Source of the DNA: Planctomycetota bacterium
GTDB taxonomy: Bacteria; Planctomycetota; Planctomycetia; Pirellulales; Pirellulaceae
Assembly (NCBI GenBank): GCA_019347795.1
Contig: JAHWKS010000199.1
Span: forward strand, 1-8,016
Length of the DNA: 8,016 nucleotides
Direction: 5' to 3'
This document shows, in pieces, positions 1 through 4,984 of the stretch; within the stretch, counting starts at the first letter, position 1; the number at the start of each line of letters is the position of its first letter. A program made the position numbers and the translations under genes. Under the pieces are notes generated by a model. The model worked only from the letters and a program-made list of their open reading frames with translations. It searched no databases and was not told the DNA's origin.

Positions 1-1370
1 CTACCGGCGCGGCCGTAGCCTTCCTGATCGCCCGCTACCTGGCCCGCGAGCGGGTCCGTCGTTATCTGGAGCGCTCCCCCAGGCTGGCCGCCGTCGATGA
101 GGCGATTGGCCAAAAGGGGTGGAAGATTGTGGCCCTGTTGCGGCTTTCGCCCGCCGTGCCGTTTAATCTCCAAAACTATCTTTACGGCGTGACGGCGGTT
201 CGCTTCTGGCCCTACGTGCTGGCGAGTTGGATCGCTATGCTTCCCGGCACCTTTCTCTATGTCTACTTGGGATCGCTCGGCGCCGCCGCGGCGCAAGAGG
301 GGCCGGGCGCCAGCGCCGGACAGTGGGCCATGCGCATCGTCGGCCTGTTGGCCACCGTGGCGGTGACTGTGTACATCACGCGGCTGGCCCAACGGGCGAT
401 TCGCGAGAAGACCGCGATCGAGGAGAAGCCGCCCGAGTCGGAAGGCCCGGCGCCGTCCCCAGAAGCGCCCCGAAGCGCAGAAACGGCGGGCTGGCCGTGG
501 GGCGCTCTGGCCGCCGCCGCCGCCGCTGTCGTCGTGCTGACGCTGGCGGTTTGGGCGCAGGCTCGCCAGGACACGGTCCGAGAGGCCATCGCCGGAATGT
601 TGGGCTTGCCGCCGATGGTCAAGTCCGAGGAAAAATACGAGCCCAAGTCGCACGGGCCGACCTTCGACCATTCCACCTTCGAGCAATTGGTGAAGAAGCA
701 CGTCGATCCGGACGGCTGGGTCGACTACGAGGGACTGCAAGGCGACGCGGCGCAGCTCGACCGCTACCTCGCGGAACTCGCCGACGCGCCGTTCGAGGAC
801 CTGGGCCGCGACGAAAAGCTGGCGCTGCTCATCAACGCCTACAACGCCTTTACGCTGCGGCTGATCCTGGACCATTATCCCCTGGAGTCGATTAAGGACA
901 TTCCCGAACCGAAGCGGTGGGAAGCCGAGCGGTGGAAGGTCGGTCCGCACACCTGGACCCTCAACCAGATCGAGCACGAGCAGATCCGCCCCAACTTCCG
1001 CGAGCCGCGGATCCACTTCGCGCTGGTCTGCGCCGCGGTCGGCTGTCCGCCGCTGCGCCAAGACGCGTACACCGGAGAGCGCCTGGAAGAGCAACTGGCC
1101 GAACAGACCGAATATGTTCACACGCATCCGCGGTGGCTCCGCTTCGACGCCGAACGAAATGTTGTCCACCTGACGGAACTCTACCAGTGGTATGGGACCG
1201 ACTTCGAGCAGTACGCCCCCTCGGTTCTTGACTACGCGGCCCGCTACGCGCCCGAGTTAAAGAAGGCGCTGGACTCACCAGTCCCGCCGCGCATCGAATG
1301 GATCAAATACGACTGGGCGCTCAACAGCCCGGAGAACAAGCCCGCCCGGAACGCCGCCTCGGACGACTGA
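1..1370 (+). CDS. TVP38/TMEM64 (VTT) membrane domain fused to DUF547, 5'-partial
   Basis: The frame is open from base 3 and the true start lies upstream; a GTG at 129 is internal to the VTT domain, so it is not the start. About 455 residues are visible. Bases 3 to about 296 encode the C-terminal half of a VTT/SNARE-associated domain, recognisable from LRLSPAVPFNLQNYLYG and LPGTFLYVYLGS. A second hydrophobic helix lies at about 321-398, then a Pro/Glu-rich linker, then a third helix (WPWGALAAAAAAVVVLTLAV) at about 492-569. Bases about 651-1328 encode a full-length DUF547 domain with AYNAFTLRLILDHYPL, TLNQIEHEQIR, IHFALVCAAVGCPPLR and a terminal YDWALN. VTT proteins are polytopic membrane proteins related to DedA and lipid scramblases; DUF547 has no firmly established function. 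Which side of the membrane DUF547 faces cannot be decided from this. It is convergent with the metal operon. Domain calls are firm; the joint function is unknown. Confidence 0.9.
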   Translation, partial: TGAAVAFLIARYLARERVRRYLERSPRLAAVDEAIGQKGWKIVALLRLSPAVPFNLQNYLYGVTAVRFWPYVLASWIAMLPGTFLYVYLGSLGAAAAQEGPGASAGQWAMRIVGLLATVAVTVYITRLAQRAIREKTAIEEKPPESEGPAPSPEAPRSAETAGWPWGALAAAAAAVVVLTLAVWAQARQDTVREAIAGMLGLPPMVKSEEKYEPKSHGPTFDHSTFEQLVKKHVDPDGWVDYEGLQGDAAQLDRYLAELADAPFEDLGRDEKLALLINAYNAFTLRLILDHYPLESIKDIPEPKRWEAERWKVGPHTWTLNQIEHEQIRPNFREPRIHFALVCAAVGCPPLRQDAYTGERLEEQLAEQTEYVHTHPRWLRFDAERNVVHLTELYQWYGTDFEQYAPSVLDYAARYAPELKKALDSPVPPRIEWIKYDWALNSPENKPARNAASDD

Positions 1371-1372
1371 GT

Positions 1373-1612
1373 TCATTCAACGTCGTAGCCGGCGGCGTAA
1401 ATCCGCTCTTTCAGCTCCGACGCGTCTACGTCCCGCTTGACCGTGACCCGCACGACGCCGGAGCGGGCGTCGGCCTGGGCCGATTCGACCGCATCGTGTT
1501 GCCGCAGGGCCATCGAGAGCGCCTGCTCGCATCCCTGACAGCTCATGCCGGATACGCGGAGTTCAATTTCGCACGCCTTGCCGGTCTCTTCGCGTCTCTT
1601 TTGGTCAGCCAT
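1373..1612 (-). CDS. small HMA-domain metal chaperone (CopZ-like)
   Basis: A 79-residue protein made almost entirely of one heavy-metal-associated domain (ferredoxin-like fold, about residues 13-79). The metal loop is GMSCQGC, with Cys25 and Cys28 as the expected Cu(I) ligands, and the domain ends in the usual IYAAGYDVE. It has no signal peptide, so it is presumably cytosolic and would hand metal to the N-terminal HMA domains of the P-type ATPase encoded upstream in the same run. I chose the ATG at 1612 because AGGAG (1621-1625) sits 8 bases before it; the frame remains open further upstream, but those codons overlap the preceding gene in another frame. The extra N-terminal stretch ADQKRREETGKA is hydrophilic and includes a third Cys (Cys14). 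It is the last gene of the run. Copper is the likely metal by family, but Hg, Zn or Cd cannot be excluded from the domain alone. Confidence 0.88.
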   Translation of the reverse strand: MADQKRREETGKACEIELRVSGMSCQGCEQALSMALRQHDAVESAQADARSGVVRVTVKRDVDASELKERIYAAGYDVE

Positions 1613-1653
1613 AATCCATGCTCCTATTGGTCGAGGTTCTCCATTCACAAACG

Positions 1654-2244
1654 TCAATACTGGGTCTTCAGCTCCCCGGTTTGCTTGTCGAGGATCAGCC
1701 GGTTCACCAGCGAGTCGTCCTGGGTCGTCACATCGATTTCGTACGCGGCGGCCGTCTCCTCCACGTCGCCGACTTTCAAGTGGGGATTGCCCAAGGACCG
1801 CAAATACTGCGCGGCCCGCTCCCGCGCCTGTTCTGTAGTGCGGGGGTTCGAGATGGGCGGGGCGGCGCTGGAGGGAGCGGCTTGTCCGCCGCTCATGCCC
1901 TGATTCATCATGCCGCCCATGCCGCCGCCCATCATCATTTGCATGCAGGGACACATCATCATCCCGCCGGTCGCGGGTGCGCCCCCCATAATTCCGCCGC
2001 CCGGTGCAGCGGCGACAGAGGGCGACTGCGCGGCCTGCGGCGTCTGCCCCCCCATTGCGAGACCTGGGGACGAAGCGGTCGGATCGCTCGTGGCGGACCC
2101 AGGCATCGGCCGCTCCTCCGGCCCAGCGGCCGCGCCGTCCTCCATCGTCGGCTGGGCCGTGGGCGGCGCCGCCGACTGATAGGCCAGGGTCATCAGCGCC
2201 ATGACCACCGCCGCCGTTCCCGTGACCATCAGGTTGCGAAGCAT
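1654..2244 (-). CDS. secreted Met/Cys-rich protein with PepSY-like C-terminal domain
   Basis: A 196-residue protein I do not recognise by name. Residues 1-22 form a signal peptide or signal anchor (MLRNLMVTG followed by a hydrophobic run to AYQ). Residues 25-90 are low-complexity Pro/Ala/Gly. Residues 95-117 are a methionine cluster, MMMCPCMQMMMGGGMGG and onward, with two Cys, a plausible soft-metal (Cu(I)) site outside the cytoplasm. Residues about 139-196 form a compact domain (RERAAQYLRSLGNPHLKVG, then YEIDV, then a VNRLILDKQTG strand-turn) that resembles PepSY modules in its V-x-D/E-x-x-TG ending. That domain matches the C-terminus of the protein encoded just upstream in 30 of 56 positions by my hand alignment, while the signal peptide matches the Met-rich protein at 4421-4957. 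The ATG at 2244 is set by the AAGG that abuts the preceding stop. A role in metal binding is inference; secretion is well supported. Confidence 0.82.
   Translation of the reverse strand: MLRNLMVTGTAAVVMALMTLAYQSAAPPTAQPTMEDGAAAGPEERPMPGSATSDPTASSPGLAMGGQTPQAAQSPSVAAAPGGGIMGGAPATGGMMMCPCMQMMMGGGMGGMMNQGMSGGQAAPSSAAPPISNPRTTEQARERAAQYLRSLGNPHLKVGDVEETAAAYEIDVTTQDDSLVNRLILDKQTGELKTQY
1930..1956 (-). other. MCPxMxMMM motif, copy in the 196-aa protein
   Basis: Residues 97-105 read MCPCMQMMM, preceded by two further Met and followed by GGGMGGMM. The two Cys and six Met within nine residues suit a thioether/thiolate Cu(I) site. The same pattern recurs in two other proteins of the operon. Confidence 0.7.
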
Positions 2245-2258
2245 CTTCTTGCCTTTCA
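2245..2258 (-). promoter_or_regulatory. stop codon joined to ribosome binding site (translational coupling)
   Basis: Reading on the - strand, the cytochrome gene ends TGA and runs directly into AAGG, then CAAGAAG and the ATG of the 196-aa gene. The stop and the Shine-Dalgarno-like purine stretch are contiguous (TGAAAGG), so a terminating ribosome would sit on the next initiation site. This fixes the start at 2244 and implies coupled translation of the two related proteins. Confidence 0.6.
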
Positions 2259-2990
2259 ATAAAGGAACCTCAAGCGGCCGGTTTTCCTTTCGACGATGAT
2301 CCAGTTCACCAGGGAGTCCTCGTTCGTCACGACCTCGACCTCGTACGAGACCGCGGATGGAATGACCCTGCCGATCTTCAAATGGGGGTTCCCCTGAGAA
2401 GCCAAATAGTGCTCGGCCCGTTCCCGGACTTCGTCGCGGGTCATCGGTTTTGATAAGGGGAGAAGCGTCTTGCCGCCCGTCACGCCGTTCATCATCATCT
2501 TCATGCAAGGGCACATGACGCCGTCTGTTGGTCGCGGCTCTTCGTTGGCGGGGGACAACGGCTCCTCGTCATACGGCGCCCCCCAGGCGATCCATTGCTC
2601 CAGGGCCGCAGTCTCCGCCGCCGACAGCGGGTTCATTTCGGGCGGCATTTCACCCGCTGTCACGAGTTGATACAAGAGGCTTTCCTGGGGCCTGCCGGGC
2701 GCCATCGCCTCGCCGCTGTCGCCCCCAGCCAGGGCCGCCGACCGGCGGCTCAGGTCCAGGCCCCCTTCCCGCCGGTCCGCGTTGTGGCACTTCAAGCACT
2801 TGCCGGCGAGCAGCGGGCGAATCTGTCGGCGAAAAAGCTCCAGTGCCTGCGGCGACGGCGCGGCTTCCGGCGCCTGGGTTCGCTGGCCAACCGTCGAGGG
2901 CTGGGCCTGCGGCGCCACCAGCGCCGACGCCCAAACCAACCCGCCCAGGAGCAAGAACGCCGCTCCTGTCGTCAGAAGGCTGCGGACCAT
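2256..2990 (-). CDS. exported cytochrome c (PSCyt1-like) with MCPCMKMMM motif and PepSY-like C-terminus
   Basis: A 244-residue protein with a signal peptide (residues 1 to about 24, LLTTGAAFLLLGGLVWASAL). Residues 49-140 are a planctomycete-type cytochrome c domain: IRPLLAGKCLKCH gives the heme-binding CxxCH (Cys65, Cys68, His69), GGLDL and the GDSGEAM...GRPQESLLYQLV stretch follow, GEMPPE supplies the probable axial Met115, and ALEQWIAWGAP closes the domain. Residues 159-167 are MCPCMKMMM, the same Met/Cys motif found in two neighbours. Residues about 187-244 repeat the C-terminal domain of the next gene (RERAEHYLASQGNPHLKIG and VNWIIVERKTG). The heme should be attached outside the cytoplasm, which fits the CcdA-type gene at the head of the run. 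The start ATG has AAGGAG 5 bases upstream. An electron-transfer or Cu-redox role is inference; the domain architecture is directly visible and seems unusual. Confidence 0.87.
   Translation of the reverse strand: MVRSLLTTGAAFLLLGGLVWASALVAPQAQPSTVGQRTQAPEAAPSPQALELFRRQIRPLLAGKCLKCHNADRREGGLDLSRRSAALAGGDSGEAMAPGRPQESLLYQLVTAGEMPPEMNPLSAAETAALEQWIAWGAPYDEEPLSPANEEPRPTDGVMCPCMKMMMNGVTGGKTLLPLSKPMTRDEVRERAEHYLASQGNPHLKIGRVIPSAVSYEVEVVTNEDSLVNWIIVERKTGRLRFLY
2490..2516 (-). other. MCPxMxMMM motif, copy in the cytochrome c protein
   Basis: Residues 159-167 read MCPCMKMMM, located between the heme domain and the PepSY-like domain. Unlike the other two copies it is not embedded in a long Met-rich tract, which argues that the nine residues themselves are the conserved unit. 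Confidence 0.72.
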
Positions 2991-3003
2991 GACTCTCCTT
3001 TCA
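2991..3003 (-). promoter_or_regulatory. stop codon joined to strong Shine-Dalgarno (translational coupling)
   Basis: On the - strand the propeller gene ends TGA and continues at once as AAGGAG-AGTC-ATG. The Shine-Dalgarno is near perfect and starts at the base after the stop codon, so the cytochrome gene is probably translated in step with the propeller gene. Confidence 0.65.
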
Positions 3004-4344
3004 GTTGAGCCGTCTCAAGTCGAGGCAAAGGATCTGTTGTTCATCGCGAAGATAGAGCTTGCCGCCGGCCAGCGTGGGCGCGGTCCAGCAGCGACGGCGC
3101 GAGATGCGGAGCGAGGCCTGCTCGCGGTAGTCCGCCGGCGTGGCCTCGGCCAGGGCCAACTTGCCGTTCTCGCCAAGGATGATCAGGCGTCCGTCGGCCA
3201 CAAGGAGCGAACCTTTGCGGAAGCCCTTGGCCCGCCACTTCACTTCGCCAGTGCGAAAATCCATGCAGGCCAGTTGTGTCTCGTCGAAGCCGTAGAGATG
3301 GCCCTGGTAAAGGACGCTGGCGCCGAAGTGGTTGCGCATCTGGTCGTGCTCGTACACGGGCTGGACCTCCAGCGCATCGCCTTCTTTGCGCACGACCTTC
3401 AACAACGCGCATCCGCGATCATAGCCCGACGAGATGAATACGTAATCTTCCGCGACCACGGGCGTGGCGATGTTGCAATCCATCAGCGTGGACCAGGGAT
3501 ATCGCCAGTACAGGCGGCCGTCCTTGGGCGCCACGCTCACCAGGGCCTCCGCCGTGAAAAAGAGGACCTGCCGCACGCCTGCGGCCGTCGTAACGACCGG
3601 CGACGCATAGCCGGGGCGATCGTTCAGTGCTTTCCAGCGCAGCTCGCCGGTGTACTTGTCGAACGCGGCCAGGGAGGCGCCGGCGGGGCCGCCGGGATGG
3701 GTGAGCACCAATTCACCATCGACCAGGGGCGAAAACGACACGCCCCAGGTTGGTATGCGTCCGCCCAATTCTTGGATCAGGTCGCGGCGCCAGATCTTTT
3801 CGCCGGCGGCTGCGTCAAGGCAGTGCAAAATGCCCGTGGCGCCGACGGTATAGACACGGCCTGCATCGAGTGTCGGCGTGGAGCGCGGACCGGAGCCTTG
3901 ATCGCTCACAAACTTGGCCGGATAAACGAACCGCCACAGTTCTTCACCGGTCTCGGCGCTCCAACAGACGACGGCCTCACGGTTGCCGTCTTGCAGAAGC
4001 GTATAAAGGCGGCCCTCGGCGACCGCCAGCCCCGAATAGCCCGCGCCGGACGCCGCCCGCCACAAGACGTTCGGGCCTTTTTCGGGCCAGTCGGTCAACA
4101 GGCCGGTTTCTCGCGAAACGCCGTCGCGGTTCGGCCCGCGCCACTGCGGCCAGGCTCCTGTTTCCGAGGCGGCTGAGCGGTCGACGGGCGGCGCCTGTTT
4201 TCGATCGCCTAGGAGTTCCGCATCGCGGATGACCTCACGCTGCGAGACTCCAAGTCCGAAAGCGACCAGAGCGACAGCGAAAGCGCCCAGGCCGAGCGAG
4301 GCCGCCCAGAAAGGTGGATTCGCGAGTTGTCGTGGCGTCTTCAT
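3001..4344 (-). CDS. PQQ-like beta-propeller protein, membrane-anchored or exported
   Basis: A 447-residue protein. Residues 14-33 are one hydrophobic segment (signal anchor or uncleaved signal); residues 34-60 are a linker. From residue 65 the planctomycete-style opening WPQWRGPNRDGVSRETGLL leads into a beta-propeller of PQQ-type blades, whose repeating ends are visible as AETGEELWRF (130-139), AAAGEKIWRRD (178-188), DKYTGELRWKA (229-239), PKDGRLYWRYPW (273-284) and DFRTGEVKWRAKG (362-374). I see no residues that mark it as a PQQ-dependent dehydrogenase, and the family includes many non-enzymatic scaffolds such as BamB. It lies between the Met-rich gene and the cytochrome gene and is probably co-translated with the latter, so it may be its partner or scaffold. 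The ATG at 4344 has GGGAG (4353-4357) 8 bases upstream. Fold assignment is firm; substrate and function are unknown. Confidence 0.87.
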   Translation of the reverse strand: MKTPRQLANPPFWAASLGLGAFAVALVAFGLGVSQREVIRDAELLGDRKQAPPVDRSAASETGAWPQWRGPNRDGVSRETGLLTDWPEKGPNVLWRAASGAGYSGLAVAEGRLYTLLQDGNREAVVCWSAETGEELWRFVYPAKFVSDQGSGPRSTPTLDAGRVYTVGATGILHCLDAAAGEKIWRRDLIQELGGRIPTWGVSFSPLVDGELVLTHPGGPAGASLAAFDKYTGELRWKALNDRPGYASPVVTTAAGVRQVLFFTAEALVSVAPKDGRLYWRYPWSTLMDCNIATPVVAEDYVFISSGYDRGCALLKVVRKEGDALEVQPVYEHDQMRNHFGASVLYQGHLYGFDETQLACMDFRTGEVKWRAKGFRKGSLLVADGRLIILGENGKLALAEATPADYREQASLRISRRRCWTAPTLAGGKLYLRDEQQILCLDLRRLN

Positions 4345-4357
4345 CCGATCAACTCCC

Positions 4358-4439
4358 GTTGGAGTTCAGGCTTTAGCCTGTTTTCTTGGAGGACGGCCTG
4401 GAAAGGCGGTCCTATGCAGGCTAAAGCCTGGACTCCAAC
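4358..4439. repeat. long palindromic element with 23-nt arms and a nested inner stem
   Basis: The left arm 4358-4380 (gttggagttcaggctttagc and on) and right arm 4417-4439 are inverted repeats matching at 22 of 23 positions; the one difference still allows a G-U pair. The 36-base loop holds a second stem, 4390-4398 with 4405-4413, matching at 8 of 9. The element fills the gap between the Met-rich gene and the propeller gene and overlaps the last codons and stop of the former. Transcribed on the - strand it would form a long hairpin just ahead of the propeller gene's ribosome binding site (4353-4357). No U-run follows, so it does not look like an intrinsic terminator. It resembles dispersed REP/MITE-like palindromes; I recall similar 'caggctaaagcctg' repeats in planctomycete genomes. 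Only one copy is seen here. Confidence 0.85.
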
Positions 4440-4957
4440 CCCCATTGCGGCTTTCGATCGCTTGCCTCCTTGAGCTGCTCCAACTCCTTCTGCAGTTGCT
4501 GAAACTCCTGTTCGAGCTGCTGCCGCCATTGTTCCTGCACATCGCCGGTCTGCGGCTGCGGCGTGGGAGCGGACTGCGAATTCATGGCGGGCGCCTGATT
4601 CATTTGGCTCATTCCGCCTCCCATCATCATGCCCATCATGGGGCACATGCCCATCATCGGGCGCTGCGGCATCATTTGCATCCCCGGCGGCTGCGCCTGG
4701 CCCATCATGGGCCCGGGCTGCGGCTGCGGCACCGGCGCCTGGGCTTGTTGCGGGACCTGCATTTGCGGCTGAAGCGCGGCCCCTTGTCCACTCGCCGCGC
4801 CGGGCTGCGACTGCGTCATGCGGCGCCCTTGCGCGTCGGCCTGCGGCTCTTGGGCCATTTGCGGCTGCGTGGACTCCGGGACGGCCGCCTGATAGGCGAG
4901 CACAAAGCCGCCCATTACGGCCGCCGCCACGCCGGTCACGATCACGTTGCGTAACAT
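4421..4957 (-). CDS. secreted Met/Gln-rich protein with C-terminal coiled coil
   Basis: A 178-residue protein of no family I recognise. Residues 1-22 (MLRNVIVTGVAAAVMGG to AYQ) form a signal peptide or anchor that matches the one at 1654-2244 in 20 of the first 34 positions. Residues 28-82 are Gln/Pro/Ala-rich. Residues 84-119 are a methionine-rich cluster containing MCPMMGMMMGGGM (single Cys105). Residues 140-167 (EQWRQQLEQEFQQLQKELEQ and on) look like an amphipathic coiled coil, suggesting oligomerisation. The last five residues, LESRL, and the TAG stop are encoded by the right arm of the palindrome at 4358-4439, so the native C-terminus may have been altered by that element. AAGGAG (4963-4968) stands 5 bases before the ATG. 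It directly follows the P-type ATPase gene (27-base gap). Extracytoplasmic Cu(I) binding is inference from Met/Cys content and context. Confidence 0.82.
   Translation of the reverse strand: MLRNVIVTGVAAAVMGGFVLAYQAAVPESTQPQMAQEPQADAQGRRMTQSQPGAASGQGAALQPQMQVPQQAQAPVPQPQPGPMMGQAQPPGMQMMPQRPMMGMCPMMGMMMGGGMSQMNQAPAMNSQSAPTPQPQTGDVQEQWRQQLEQEFQQLQKELEQLKEASDRKPQWGLESRL
4622..4648 (-). other. MCPxMxMMM motif, copy in the 178-aa protein
   Basis: Residues 104-112 read MCPMMGMMM, with the second Cys of the other copies replaced by Met. Seven of nine positions match the other copies exactly; only positions 4 and 6 vary across all three. Confidence 0.65.
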
Positions 4958-4984
4958 GGTTTCTCCTTTCGTCCGGAACGCCGA

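Noticed and set aside
1380..1400. Weak inverted repeat near the end of the HMA gene (acgtcg...cggcgt) as a terminator
   Set aside because: It is short and imperfect, lies inside coding sequence and has no T-run on either strand.
1606..1620. A tiny ATG-GAT-TAT-GGC-TGA frame overlapping the HMA gene start
   Set aside because: Its ATG is only one base from the AGGAG, too close for normal initiation, so I do not treat it as a leader peptide.
1613..1954. Extension of the HMA gene to an upstream ATG at 1954
   Set aside because: The added residues overlap the 196-aa gene in another frame and have shadow-like composition; a proper AGGAG lies 8 bases before the ATG at 1612.
2245..2514. Extension of the 196-aa gene to an upstream ATG at 2514
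   Set aside because: The extension overlaps the cytochrome gene in another frame and would bury an obvious signal peptide that starts at 2244.
2782..4176. A 464-codon open frame on the + strand opposite the propeller and cytochrome genes
   Set aside because: No family resemblance and no credible ribosome binding site; the opposite strand encodes clear propeller blades and a heme motif.
4358..4439. Intrinsic terminator
   Set aside because: The hairpin is long, but on the - strand it is followed by the gggag ribosome binding site and a start codon, with no U-run.
4358..4439. CRISPR repeat or insertion-sequence end
   Set aside because: There is only one inverted pair, no regular direct repeats with spacers, no transposase gene and no visible target-site duplication.
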